Below the pieces are notes generated by a model, which did not search any database, had not been told where the DNA came from, and saw only the letters and a list, made by a program, of their open reading frames with translations. Position numbers and translations under genes: made by a program. From positions 1 through 64,000 of the forward strand of contig NZ_JACHGR010000004.1 in the NCBI RefSeq assembly GCF_014202415.1: 64,000 nucleotides of DNA, given 5' to 3'. Source of the DNA: Tolumonas osonensis. Its GTDB lineage: Bacteria > Pseudomonadota > Gammaproteobacteria > Enterobacterales > Aeromonadaceae. Each line of letters begins with the position of its first letter. Within the stretch, counting starts at the first letter, position 1. Positions 55,576-64,000 of this stretch are shown here, in pieces.

Positions 55576-56532
55576 TCAATAACGAATCAGAGCAGAACCC
55601 CAGGTGAACCCGCCACCAAAGGCTTCCAGCAGTAATAATTGGCCGCGTTTGATCCGGCCGTCACGCACACCTTCATCCAGCGCAATAGGTACTGATGCTG
55701 CAGATGTATTGCCGTGACGATCCAATGTCAGGATCACCTGATCCATCGACATACCCAGTTTTTTCGCAGTAGCGCTGATAATGCGCCAGTTAGCCTGATG
55801 CGGAACCAGCCAATCCAGCTCGGATTTATCAATATTATTGGCGTCCAGCGTCTGGGTAACCAGTTCACTCAAACGGGTTACCGCAACCTTAAAGACATCA
55901 TTGCCTTTCATAAACATGTAGGCATTGTCTGTGTCATCAGAACCACGCTGAGCCTGCGGCAATTTAAGTAAATCACCATAGCGGCCGTCCGCGAATAAAT
56001 GTGTAGACAGAATGCCCTGTTCTTCTGATGCGCCTAATACAACTGCACCGGCACCATCGCCGAATAAAATGATCGTACCCCGGTCATTCGGTTCACACGC
56101 CCGGGATAATGTATCAGCGCCGACCACCAGAATATGCTTGGCATTTCCGGCACGGATGAACTGGTCAGCAACGCTGAGTGCATATGTAAATCCGGCGCAC
56201 GCTGCCGCCAGATCGAATGCCGGGATACCAGGACGATCAAGCATCGCCTGCAATTCACAGGCTGCCGCCGGAAATGCATTTTCGGCACTGGTCGTAGCAA
56301 CAATAATCATGTCGAGCTCAGCAGCAGTGATCTCCGCCGCTGACAACGCCTGTTGTGCTGCCTGAAAAGATAATGAAGCAACGGTTTCATTATCGCCGGC
56401 GATACGACGTTCACGGATACCGGTTCTTTCCACGATCCATTCATCACTGGTTTCGACCATACGCTCAAGATCAGCGTTAGTACGAACCTTTGCGGGTACA
56501 TAACTACCCGTACCAAGAATTTTACTGAACAT
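55576..56532 (-). CDS. fabH: 3-oxoacyl-ACP synthase III
   Basis: Starts fatty acid synthesis by condensing acetyl-CoA with malonyl-ACP. The 318-residue protein has the catalytic triad Cys in [11 protein letters not shown] near 112, His in VPHQANWRI near 244 and Asn in GNTSAAS near 275. It follows plsX by eight bases. Confidence 0.97.
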   Translation of the reverse strand: MFSKILGTGSYVPAKVRTNADLERMVETSDEWIVERTGIRERRIAGDNETVASLSFQAAQQALSAAEITAAELDMIIVATTSAENAFPAAACELQAMLDRPGIPAFDLAAACAGFTYALSVADQFIRAGNAKHILVVGADTLSRACEPNDRGTIILFGDGAGAVVLGASEEQGILSTHLFADGRYGDLLKLPQAQRGSDDTDNAYMFMKGNDVFKVAVTRLSELVTQTLDANNIDKSELDWLVPHQANWRIISATAKKLGMSMDQVILTLDRHGNTSAASVPIALDEGVRDGRIKRGQLLLLEAFGGGFTWGSALIRY

Positions 56533-56540
56533 AAAGTGAA

Positions 56541-57560
56541 TTAGCGCTCGTATGTGTGTTCTGCGATAAAGCGTTCTGAGATCCGACGAGGTAATTGCTG
56601 CTCGATCTCAGCCACCGCATGCAGAATGGCATTGGATAAAGCCCGCCGCTCGGCGCGCCCATGACTTTTAATTACGATTCCGTTTAGCCCCAGAAGACTG
56701 GCACCATTATAGTGGTCAGGATGCATCACTGACAAAGATGTTTGTATTTCTGCAGCCTTATTTGACTTGTTTTTTGCAGAAAAGGTCTCATTGGAACCCT
56801 TTATCTGATTATAAAAAAACCGCGCGATTCCTTCTGCAGTCTTCAATGCAATATTTCCGGTGAAGCCATCGCATACAATAACATCAGCCAGACCGGATAT
56901 GAGCTGATCGCCTTCAAGGAACCCAATATAGTTAAGTCTTTTATCAGAATTAAGCAGATTTGCGGTCTTCTGAACCAGCTGACTACCTTTTATTACTTCT
57001 TCACCGACATTTAATAAGGCAATTTTCGGTAAGGAAATGGCATGAACATGCCTGGCAACCAAATCGCCAAGACAGGCGAATTGCCACAGCATTTCGGGCG
57101 TACAATTAACATTACACCCCAGATCCAGCATGACAGTGTGCTGACCGGACAAGTTAGGTAGAGAAGTACAGAGGGCCGGCCGCTTCAAATGCGGCAACAT
57201 GGTAAGCACTCTCATCGCCATCACCATCAGCGCGCCTGTATTTCCGCTACTGACACAAGCCTGGGCCCGACCGGAGTTGACCAGCTCCAGCATAATCCGC
57301 ATGGATGAATCAGTTTTGTTGCGTAAAGCAATAACAGGGCGTTCAGCCATAGAAACAGACTGAGAAGCATGAATCAGATGTAAACGGGGATGAGAAGAAA
57401 GCGAGTATTGCTGCAGTAACGGGAGAAGGATCTCTTCATTACCAACAAGAAAAATATTCAGGTTCGGCAAAAGCGACAGTGCCTGCGCAGCGGCAGGCAC
57501 TGTTTCGGAGGGACCGTAATCCCCCCCCATAGCATCTAACGCAACCGTTAGAACAGACAA
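56541..57560 (-). CDS. plsX: Phosphate acyltransferase PlsX
   Basis: Makes acyl-phosphate from acyl-ACP for phospholipid synthesis. The 339-residue protein opens with [10 protein letters not shown] and has SSGNTGALM near 103 and [11 protein letters not shown] near 228. The start appears to be TTG at 57560, without a strong ribosome binding site, 23 bases after rpmF, so coupling to rpmF is likely. Confidence 0.95.
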   Translation of the reverse strand: MSVLTVALDAMGGDYGPSETVPAAAQALSLLPNLNIFLVGNEEILLPLLQQYSLSSHPRLHLIHASQSVSMAERPVIALRNKTDSSMRIMLELVNSGRAQACVSSGNTGALMVMAMRVLTMLPHLKRPALCTSLPNLSGQHTVMLDLGCNVNCTPEMLWQFACLGDLVARHVHAISLPKIALLNVGEEVIKGSQLVQKTANLLNSDKRLNYIGFLEGDQLISGLADVIVCDGFTGNIALKTAEGIARFFYNQIKGSNETFSAKNKSNKAAEIQTSLSVMHPDHYNGASLLGLNGIVIKSHGRAERRALSNAILHAVAEIEQQLPRRISERFIAEHTYER

Positions 57561-57583
57561 AAGGCAGATCCGCGTTACAGAAC

Positions 57584-57748
57584 TTAGATTACCTTTTTAC
57601 CACGGTAGTAACCGTCGGCAGTCACATGGTGACGACGATGAGTTTCACCGCTAGTTGCATCAACGCTCAGCTGTGCAGCAGTCAGTGCATCGTGTGAACG
57701 ACGCATACCACGGCGTGAACGAGTTTTACGGTTCTGTTGTACGGCCAT
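57584..57748 (-). CDS. rpmF: 50S ribosomal protein L32
   Basis: A 54-residue basic protein that reads [20 protein letters not shown] at the start and ends GYYRGKKVI, the typical L32. It lies between yceD and plsX, its standard place, and has optimal codons. Confidence 0.97.
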   Translation of the reverse strand: MAVQQNRKTRSRRGMRRSHDALTAAQLSVDATSGETHRRHHVTADGYYRGKKVI

Positions 57749-57768
57749 TGACCTTACTCCTAATTAAC

Positions 57769-58290
57769 TTACTTGCGTTTCAAACTAGTTAGAACAGCAA
57801 ACGGATTCGGGCGCTCATCAGCAGGGTCGATCTCACCCCACGTCATTTGCGCACCCGCCATCGGACATTCGTCCTCCGGGTGCATTGCCACAATGGGCAG
57901 ACTGAGAATTAATTCATCCTCGAGCAGCTCATGAAGATCAAATTCACCGTTCTCATCAAGCTCAATAAGCTCGTAAGATTCCGGGATTTCATCCTCTATC
58001 GTATTCTTCAAACGAGGAGTATACGAGAACTCGGCCTTGCAGTGATGTTCAAATTCACCCGAGCAACGCTGACATTCAAGGATTAATGTTGCCTCTGCAG
58101 TTCCCTGCAGAACAATCAAACCCTGAGCATCAGTGAAAAAACTCAGTGTGGCTTCGATATCACCAACAATTCCGTTAGAGGATTCGGCCAGACGCGGCAT
58201 GCACTTAGCTTCAACAATTCCCTGGTAATCAAGGCGTTTTGCTGTGCAGCGGACTGGGTCGATCTTTATGGGCAGTTTCACCTTTTGCAT
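57769..58290 (-). CDS. yceD: YceD (DUF177), 23S rRNA accumulation protein
   Basis: A 173-residue acidic protein needed for normal 23S rRNA levels in E. coli and plants. The cysteine pair CQRCSGEF near residue 75 and a later CPMAG near 145 are typical. The ATG at 58290 (MQKVKLPIKIDPV) gives the E. coli length. It precedes rpmF by 20 bases, with which it is cotranscribed elsewhere. Divergent from maf. Confidence 0.93.
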   Translation of the reverse strand: MQKVKLPIKIDPVRCTAKRLDYQGIVEAKCMPRLAESSNGIVGDIEATLSFFTDAQGLIVLQGTAEATLILECQRCSGEFEHHCKAEFSYTPRLKNTIEDEIPESYELIELDENGEFDLHELLEDELILSLPIVAMHPEDECPMAGAQMTWGEIDPADERPNPFAVLTSLKRK

Positions 58291-58341
58291 AAGGCGGGCA
58301 TGATATAGACACAACTCAAGATAGTCAAAGGAAAAACCACT

Positions 58342-58929
58342 ATGAAGACACCAGATTTAATCCTTGCGTCCACATCCATCTACCGACAGGCATTATTGGA
58401 AAAACTTGCACTGCCCTTCCGGTGTATGGCACCACTGATTGATGAAACGCCCCGGCCGGAGGAAAGCGCTGAGCAACTGGTACAGCGACTGGCATTGGAA
58501 AAGGCAAAAGCCGTCGCCGCAAACAATCCGGCAAGCTGGATTATCGGTAGCGACCAGGTATGCACGATTAACGGCTTGGTCGTCGGTAAACCGGGCACGG
58601 AACCTGCCGCTATCGCGCAACTACAGGCGGCTTCGGGTCAGCGCATCACTTTTTACACCGGTTTGTGTTTGTATGACGCAACACAAGATCGCTATCAGCT
58701 ACTGGCCGAACCTTTTCACGTTCATTTTCGCGCTTTGTCTTCAGAACAGATAAAACGTTATGTTAAAGCCGAAATGCCATTGGACTGTGCAGGGAGCTTC
58801 AAATCTGAAGGTCTAGGCATCACCTTATTCAGCCAGCTGGAAGGACGAGATCCCAATAGCTTGATCGGACTGCCTGTAATCGCACTGGTCGATATGCTTG
58901 CTGCATGGGGAATGGAATTACCACAATAA
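58342..58929 (+). CDS. yceF: Maf-like nucleotide pyrophosphatase (YceF)
   Basis: Hydrolyses non-canonical nucleotides such as m7GTP. The 195-residue protein opens with LILASTSIYRQALLEKL, the Maf signature, followed by DETPRPEE near 33 and IIGSDQVC near 68. It is divergent from yceD as in E. coli, which favours the YceF subgroup over YhdE. Confidence 0.93.
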   Translation: MKTPDLILASTSIYRQALLEKLALPFRCMAPLIDETPRPEESAEQLVQRLALEKAKAVAANNPASWIIGSDQVCTINGLVVGKPGTEPAAIAQLQAASGQRITFYTGLCLYDATQDRYQLLAEPFHVHFRALSSEQIKRYVKAEMPLDCAGSFKSEGLGITLFSQLEGRDPNSLIGLPVIALVDMLAAWGMELPQ

Positions 58930-58932
58930 AAA

Positions 58933-58970
58933 CATATCCTGACTTGCCTCACAAAGTCAGGAATGTTTTT
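58933..58970. terminator. Bidirectional terminator between yceF and the HAD phosphatase gene
   Basis: TCCTGACTT and AAGTCAGGA form a 9-bp stem, flanked by A-rich sequence on the left and TTTTTA on the right, so it serves both convergent genes. Confidence 0.8.
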
Positions 58971-59619
58971 ACAGGTGAAGATGGCGATGCAAATCAGCGA
59001 CAGAATCGACGATTGTCACCGGCTGGTGTTGTTCCAGCAGGAGTCTGTCGTGTACGCCCCAGGTTACGCCAATGCTGTCCATGCCTATCGCCCTGGCCAT
59101 AGCGAGATCATGCACTGAGTCGCCGATCATGACCGACTGCTCCACCGGTATTGCCAGCTCATCCAGAATCTGTTTCAACATCAGCGGATCTGGTTTTGAC
59201 TTGGCTTCGTCTGCGCCACGGCGGATACAGAACAATCCGCCTAATCCGGTTTCAGCCAATACCCGCTCCAGGCCACTACGGGATTTGCCCGTCGCAACCG
59301 CCAGTGATTTCCCGGCAGCATGTAACTGTCGCATCATGTCATCAACGCCAGGAAACAAGGGTGTCGGCGTGTCATCAAGATGCTTATAGTAATTACTGTA
59401 ATGCTGAATCAGTATCTGATGCTGCTCAGGCACAGCCTGCGGAAACAAACGCGGCATGGCTACGGATAAGCTCAGCCCGATAATGTCCCTGACATCCTCG
59501 GATGAAGGTTCAGGTAAATTGCAGGCACGTGCCGCTTTTTGCATACAGGAGACAATCCGCTGGATTGAGTCCATCAACGTGCCATCCCAGTCAAAAATGA
59601 TGAGTTGGTACCCTTTCAT
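58969..59619 (-). CDS. HAD-family phosphatase (Gph-like)
   Basis: A 216-residue HAD hydrolase with all four motifs: DWDGTLMDS near residue 9, VATGKSRSG near 111, Lys in KPDPLMLK near 145 and GDSVHDLAMA near 167. It resembles phosphoglycolate phosphatase. The ATG at 59619 lies right after the rluC stop at 59621, so it is coupled to rluC; the same pair occurs in other gammaproteobacteria. Substrate not certain. Confidence 0.88.
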   Translation of the reverse strand: MKGYQLIIFDWDGTLMDSIQRIVSCMQKAARACNLPEPSSEDVRDIIGLSLSVAMPRLFPQAVPEQHQILIQHYSNYYKHLDDTPTPLFPGVDDMMRQLHAAGKSLAVATGKSRSGLERVLAETGLGGLFCIRRGADEAKSKPDPLMLKQILDELAIPVEQSVMIGDSVHDLAMARAIGMDSIGVTWGVHDRLLLEQHQPVTIVDSVADLHRHLHL

Positions 59620-59620
59620 G

Positions 59621-60565
59621 CTATTTGTCCAGCCGATCCAATACTGCTTGTAAATCTTTATCCAGCGGCGCTTCAACGGACATTTCTTTACCGGTTACCG
59701 GGTGAGTGAATGTCAGCCGGTAAGCATGCAGAAATAACCGGGTTAAGCCAGCTGATCTGACGATCTCATCAAATGCGCGTTCACCATATTTATCATCACA
59801 GGCAATAGGATGACCGGCATGTGCGGTATGGACACGGATCTGATGCGTACGCCCGGTTATCGGACTGGCCATAACCAGTGTGGCATTAGCAAATTTCTGC
59901 ATGATCTGAAAACGGGTTTCAGATGGTTTGCCTTCACTGTTCACCCGCACAATCCGTTCACCGGATTGCAGAATGTTTTTCAGCAACGGCGCATTCACCA
60001 CTTTGACATGCGGCTGCCATTGCCCCCGAACCAGTGCCAGGTACTGTTTGCGCATTGTTTTCACACGCAACTGCTCATGAAGGTGTTTCAGTGCACTGCG
60101 TTTCTTTGCAACCAGCAGCAGACCAGAGGTATCACGATCCAGGCGGTGAACCAATTCCAGAAAACGGCTTTCCGGTCTTAAAGCCCGCAGACCCTCGATA
60201 ACCCCGAAACTCAGGCCACTGCCACCATGAACTGCTAACCCTGATGGTTTATTCAACACAATGATGGCATCGTCCTCAAACAGGATCTGATGAGCCAGTG
60301 CCTGTACCGAACTCAGTCTGGAGGATGGCAATGCGTTCTCTTCCGCAACCCGTACTGGCGGAACACGAATCTCATCGCCAACACAGAGTTTATACTCAGG
60401 TTTAATGCGTTTTTTATTAACCCGCACCTCTCCTTTGCGCAAAATACGGTAAATGAGGCTCTTGGGAACCCCTTTCAGCTGAGTTTTCAAAAAGTTATCT
60501 ATGCGTTGTCCATCTTGCTCAGCATCAATAGTGATGAACTGTACGCCTTGATTTGTATTGTTCAT
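59621..60565 (-). CDS. rluC: 23S rRNA pseudouridine synthase C
   Basis: Makes pseudouridines 955, 2504 and 2580 in 23S rRNA. The 314-residue protein has an N-terminal S4 domain (residues about 18-75) and the catalytic Asp in HRLDRDTSGLLL near 144, then GRTHQIRVH near 242. Position beside rne, divergent, fits RluC rather than RluD. Confidence 0.93.
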   Translation of the reverse strand: MNNTNQGVQFITIDAEQDGQRIDNFLKTQLKGVPKSLIYRILRKGEVRVNKKRIKPEYKLCVGDEIRVPPVRVAEENALPSSRLSSVQALAHQILFEDDAIIVLNKPSGLAVHGGSGLSFGVIEGLRALRPESRFLELVHRLDRDTSGLLLVAKKRSALKHLHEQLRVKTMRKQYLALVRGQWQPHVKVVNAPLLKNILQSGERIVRVNSEGKPSETRFQIMQKFANATLVMASPITGRTHQIRVHTAHAGHPIACDDKYGERAFDEIVRSAGLTRLFLHAYRLTFTHPVTGKEMSVEAPLDKDLQAVLDRLDK

Positions 60566-60887
60566 GTTGCAATTCTAACTCAGCAATTGATGATTGTCGC
60601 AAACTCATTACACCATGCCTTGCACTGCTTCAATGGAAAATGGAATAATGGAGCGATTTTCTATATTAGGCGCAAAATTATTTTTTCTGCGTCTTAAGAA
60701 ATCATCGATTCTTCGCCCGCCCCCTTGTCGCAAGGGTGGAAACATGAATGCACCTAAAAGTGCGCCTCACGCATGTCCCAACCGGGAGGTTGCCAACCAC
60801 ATGCCATTAAGACCCGAGGCCGGTAGTGTCTGTTTCAAGCAACAGCGAAGTACATAATCAAAACAATCTACAAAAACAGAGATTTGA
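60566..60887 (+). promoter_or_regulatory. rne promoter and structured leader
   Basis: The 322-bp gap between rluC and rne has a plausible promoter (TTGCAC at 60620-60625, AATAAT at 60644-60649, 18-bp spacer). Hairpin-forming segments follow: CCCTTGTCGCAAGGG near 60722-60736, GCACCTAAAAGTGC near 60750-60763 and AACCGGGAGGTT near 60780-60791. In E. coli a long structured leader lets RNase E limit its own mRNA; the same control is inferred here. Confidence 0.65.
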
Positions 60888-63734
60888 ATGAAAAGAATGC
60901 TAATCAACGCAACTCAAGAAGAAGAGTTGCGTGTCGCCCTTGTTGACGGGCAGCGAATTTATGACCTGGATATTGAAAGCCCTGGTCATGAGCAGAAAAA
61001 AGCAAACATTTACAAAGGCAAAATCACTCGTATCGAGCCAAGTCTGGAAGCAGCTTTCGTCGATTATGGTGCTGAGCGCCATGGTTTCCTTCCGCTCAAA
61101 GAAATCGCCCGGGAATATTTCCCTGAGAACTATACCTTCCATGGTCGTCCTAACATCAAGGAAGTGATCAAGGAAGGTCTGGAAGTCATCGTTCAGATTG
61201 ATAAAGAAGAACGTGGCAATAAAGGCGCGGCATTAACCACCTTCATCAGTCTGGCTGGTAGCTATCTGGTATTAATGCCAAATAATCCTCGTGCTGGCGG
61301 GATTTCCCGTCGTATTGAGGGTGATGAGCGTACCGAGCTGAAAGAAGCCATGAACGGTCTGGAAGTTCCTGCTGGCATGGGTCTGATCGTTCGTACAGCC
61401 GGGGTTGGCAAATCGCAGGAAGAGCTGGAGTGGGACCTTAACATTCTGCTCAAGCACTGGAATGCGATTAAGACAGCCTCCAGCAACCGCCCCGCGCCAT
61501 TCCTAATCCATCAGGAAAGTAACGTTATTGTCCGTGCAATCCGTGACTATCTGCGCCGTGATATCGGTGAGATTCTGATCGATAGCGAAACCATTTTTGA
61601 ACGGGCAAAACAGCATATCGAACTGGTTCGTCCGGATTTCATCAACCGGGTGAAACTGTATAAAAGCGAAATCCCGCTATTCACACATTTCCAGATCGAA
61701 AGCCAGATTGAGTCTGCTTTCCAGCGTGAAGTGCGTCTGCCGTCCGGTGGTTCTATCGTTATCGATCCGACCGAGGCGCTGACCTCTATTGATATCAACT
61801 CCTCCCGGGCAACCAAGGGCGGTGATATTGAGGAAACCGCGCTGCAGACCAACCTGGAAGCCGCTGATGAAATTGCCCGTCAATTACGTCTGCGTGACTT
61901 GGGTGGTCTGATTGTTATCGATTTCATCGATATGACACCTGTACGTCATCAGCGCGAAGTGGAAAACCGCCTGCGTGATGCAGTCCGTCAGGATCGTGCC
62001 CGTATTCAGTTAGGCCGGATTTCCCGCTTTGGTCTGCTGGAACTGTCCCGTCAGCGTTTACGCCCGTCACTGAATGAATCCAGCACTCATGTCTGCCCAC
62101 GCTGCAGTGGCCAGGGTTTTATTCGTGATAATGAATCGCTGGCGCTCAGTATTCTGCGTCTGATCGAAGAAGAAGCACTGAAAGACAACACCGAACAGGT
62201 TATTGCTCAGGTGCCTGTTGATGTCGCTGCTTATCTGCTGAACGAAAAACGCCAGGCAGTGCTGAAACTGGAACAACGTCACAAGGTTCAGCTGCTGATT
62301 ATTCCTAACAGCCGTCTGGAAACGCCGCATTTTGAGGTGTCACGCTTCCGTTCCGGTGAAGAAACCGGTGCTCTCAGCTATGAACTGAAAACTGAAACGC
62401 CAGTTGAAGAGTATCAGCCAAAACCACAGCAGGTTATTGCGCCAGCAGAACAACCAGCATTGCAGGGTTTCGTTGCGCCAAGCGTACCGGCTCCCGCACC
62501 TGTAAAAGCATCCGCGCCAGCTGAAAAACCAGCATCGGAAGGAGTGTTATCGCGCCTGTTCGGCTTCATTGGTTCACTATTTAAAGGCTCTTCTGAAGCT
62601 CCGGCAGCAGAAGAAAAACAACCTGAAAAAGAACGTCCGCCACAACGCCGTCGGGATAACCGCAGTAGTAACCGTAAACGAAATGCAGCTTATACGCCTC
62701 GTAATCGCGAGGAAGAGGCTGGTGGTACAGTAGCGGCAGAAGAAAAGAGTCAGATTGCACCGACTCGTCAGAGTCGCCGTTCCCGCACTGAGCGGACAGA
62801 AAAGGCTGAACGTCCCGTCCGTGAAAGTAATGCTGAAAAAGAGTTATCAGCTAAACCTGAACGGGCACCTAAAGAGCGTAAGCCGCGAAATGAAGCCCCT
62901 GCGACGGAAACGCAGCAGGATGCTGTCCGTAAAGAACAGAAAGTCGAAGAACGTCGTGAACGCCGTAACATGCGCAAGAAAGTGCGGATAAGCGATGAAA
63001 CTGTTCAGAATGAGGTGATTGCAACTAAGCCTGAAACGGAAACCGTAGCAACGGAAGCGCAGCCGCGGACTCGTCGCCGCCGCAATAACGCTGAACGGAA
63101 TGCAGAAGAAAAAGCAGTTCAGACTGTAACAACCGCGGAGACAGCAACTGAAATACCAGCTCAGGTTCAGGAACAGCCGGTGGAAACAGTCGTTGCAGAA
63201 GTAACTCTGCAGCAACAAGCTGATACTGTACCTCAGGCAGCAGTTTCTGAAAGCCCGGTTGAAACACCTGTTACAGCAGAAACATCACCTGTAGCGGAAC
63301 CAGCGGAAAAAACCGAAGCAGTGGAAACGGTAACGCCTGTGATTGAGTCACCAGAAGCAGTGGTGGTAACTGAACAGACAACTGCTGATGTGCCGACAAC
63401 GGCGGAAAGCATTGTTGCGGTGGAAATAGCAGTTGCACCTGTCATTGCTGAACCAGCAGCCGTGGAAGAAACAACCGTTAAGCCAGAACCTGTTGCTACC
63501 TCTACAGTGGCGATAGTTGCTAATAAAGCAAAAGCTCAAGGTTTGATCGAACGAGTTCGTTTTGCTAACGCAGAAATGACCCGACCAGCTGAAATTCCCC
63601 TGCCACCAGTTCCGCCGAAAGGAGACTTCCCTCCTTATGAGCGTAAACCGGTAAACGGTAGTGGCCGTGCAGCAGGTACATCCAACCTGAAACAACAGGC
63701 ATCAGCGTCAGCCGGACGTCCTGAAGCCCGTTAA
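60888..63734 (+). CDS. rne: Ribonuclease E
   Basis: Essential endonuclease of mRNA decay and rRNA/tRNA processing, core of the degradosome. The 948 residues contain an S1 domain (about 36-120) and an RNase H/DNase I-like catalytic part with [13 protein letters not shown] near 290-305. The zinc-link CPRCSGQG follows near 403. An amphipathic membrane anchor is seen as [14 protein letters not shown] near 555, as in E. coli segment A. The C-terminal third is disordered, with basic RNA-binding stretches and Val/Glu/Thr/Ala-rich repeats, the scaffold for partner proteins. Length is somewhat below the 1061 of E. coli. Confidence 0.97.
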   Translation: MKRMLINATQEEELRVALVDGQRIYDLDIESPGHEQKKANIYKGKITRIEPSLEAAFVDYGAERHGFLPLKEIAREYFPENYTFHGRPNIKEVIKEGLEVIVQIDKEERGNKGAALTTFISLAGSYLVLMPNNPRAGGISRRIEGDERTELKEAMNGLEVPAGMGLIVRTAGVGKSQEELEWDLNILLKHWNAIKTASSNRPAPFLIHQESNVIVRAIRDYLRRDIGEILIDSETIFERAKQHIELVRPDFINRVKLYKSEIPLFTHFQIESQIESAFQREVRLPSGGSIVIDPTEALTSIDINSSRATKGGDIEETALQTNLEAADEIARQLRLRDLGGLIVIDFIDMTPVRHQREVENRLRDAVRQDRARIQLGRISRFGLLELSRQRLRPSLNESSTHVCPRCSGQGFIRDNESLALSILRLIEEEALKDNTEQVIAQVPVDVAAYLLNEKRQAVLKLEQRHKVQLLIIPNSRLETPHFEVSRFRSGEETGALSYELKTETPVEEYQPKPQQVIAPAEQPALQGFVAPSVPAPAPVKASAPAEKPASEGVLSRLFGFIGSLFKGSSEAPAAEEKQPEKERPPQRRRDNRSSNRKRNAAYTPRNREEEAGGTVAAEEKSQIAPTRQSRRSRTERTEKAERPVRESNAEKELSAKPERAPKERKPRNEAPATETQQDAVRKEQKVEERRERRNMRKKVRISDETVQNEVIATKPETETVATEAQPRTRRRRNNAERNAEEKAVQTVTTAETATEIPAQVQEQPVETVVAEVTLQQQADTVPQAAVSESPVETPVTAETSPVAEPAEKTEAVETVTPVIESPEAVVVTEQTTADVPTTAESIVAVEIAVAPVIAEPAAVEETTVKPEPVATSTVAIVANKAKAQGLIERVRFANAEMTRPAEIPLPPVPPKGDFPPYERKPVNGSGRAAGTSNLKQQASASAGRPEAR

Positions 63735-63741
63735 TCAATAT

Positions 63742-63778
63742 AATCCGCCGCTGAATTCCCGGCGGCGGATTTATTTTA
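63742..63778 (+). terminator. rne terminator
   Basis: AATCCGCCGC and GCGGCGGATT make a 10-bp GC-rich stem followed by TATTTT, directly behind rne. Confidence 0.88.
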
Positions 63779-63844
63779 CAAATAGTCCCCTTTCCCGGAA
63801 CAAAACCATATTATTACCGCTACCCAAACCACCCCGGTTAATGG

Positions 63845-63865
63845 TATATTTTTGACTAAAATCAA
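63845..63865 (+). promoter_or_regulatory. FNR box and -10-like element ahead of fnr
   Basis: TTGACTAAAATCAA at 63852-63865 matches the FNR consensus except for one base (TTGAC for TTGAT). A TATATT lies at 63845-63850. If that is the -10 element, the box covers the start point, so FNR would repress its own gene, as known in E. coli. Confidence 0.6.
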
Positions 63866-63883
63866 AAATCAAATAGCGTCAAG

Positions 63884-64000
63884 ATGATCCAGGACAAAGC
63901 AAAAGCAAAAAGACCTCCATCGTGTGGGGGTGCCATTCATTGTCATGATTGCAGTATCAGCCAACTCTGCATCCCTTTTTCGCTTAATAATTCTGAATTA
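63884..64000 (+). CDS. fnr: FNR, oxygen-sensing global regulator, N-terminal part at window edge
   Basis: Only the first 39 codons are present. They include the iron-sulfur ligands Cys20, Cys23 and Cys29 in [15 protein letters not shown], nearly the same as E. coli FNR; an extra Cys14 stands close to the non-ligand Cys16 of E. coli. FNR holds a 4Fe-4S cluster without oxygen and then activates or represses anaerobic genes. The adhE promoter in this window has a matching box. Confidence 0.95.
   Translation, partial: MIQDKAKAKRPPSCGGAIHCHDCSISQLCIPFSLNNSEL

Noticed and set aside
63025-63695. Minus-strand frames inside the rne tail
   Set aside because: They are shadows caused by the repetitive Ala/Val/Glu/Thr-rich C-terminus of RNase E.

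Overview
The window is a gammaproteobacterial chromosome segment. Gene order (guaB-guaA, xseA, yciA, ychE-adhE, aroC-prmB/smrB, sixA, the yceD-rpmF-plsX-fabHDG-acpP-fabF-pabC-mltG-tmk-holB-ycfH cluster, rluC-rne, fnr) and protein sequences suggest a facultative anaerobe of the Aeromonadales, such as a Tolumonas or Aeromonas relative. That placement is an inference from recognition, not from a search.

Positions 1 to about 30,440 are accessory DNA, read as the right-hand part of a genomic island. A P4-type tyrosine integrase (29113-30309) lies next to the 3' end of guaA, a known island integration locus; the far end lies left of the window. Nearly all island genes are on the minus strand. From left to right it holds: the edge of an IS3-family element that has cut off the end of zorD; a type I Zorya operon (zorA, zorB, zorC, truncated zorD); a type I restriction-modification operon in the order regulator-hsdM-hsdS-NucS-like nuclease-DUF262/DUF1524 protein-hsdR-YgjP-like metallopeptidase; a HhH-GPD-like gene beside a small, probably broken gene; a TetR-PAS-GGDEF regulator; a umuD remnant; a 41-residue protein; an LRAT-like protein without the usual cysteine; an ICE-like block (metal-binding protein, YqaJ nuclease, DUF932 protein); AlpA; an inovirus Gp2/YagK-type replication protein; and a lone plus-strand, AT-rich gene with a ribbon-helix-helix-like tail, preceded by 11-bp tandem repeats.

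From 30.5 kb onward the DNA is ordinary core genome. It covers guanine nucleotide synthesis (guaBA), exonuclease VII large subunit, thioesterase YciA, a MarC-family protein, highly expressed adhE behind an FNR-type promoter, a nitroreductase, a TerC-family protein, chorismate synthase, PrmB, SmrB, SixA, an M16 peptidase, and then a long minus-strand run for DNA replication, cell-wall trimming, folate and fatty-acid synthesis. The window ends with maf, a HAD phosphatase, rluC, rne with a structured leader, and the first 39 codons of fnr. FNR boxes precede both adhE and fnr, in keeping with fermentative/anaerobic control.

The most distinctive parts are the IS-interrupted Zorya operon, the nuclease-loaded hsd operon with a perfect palindrome in front of its first gene, and the repeat/RHH/Gp2 module beside the integrase.
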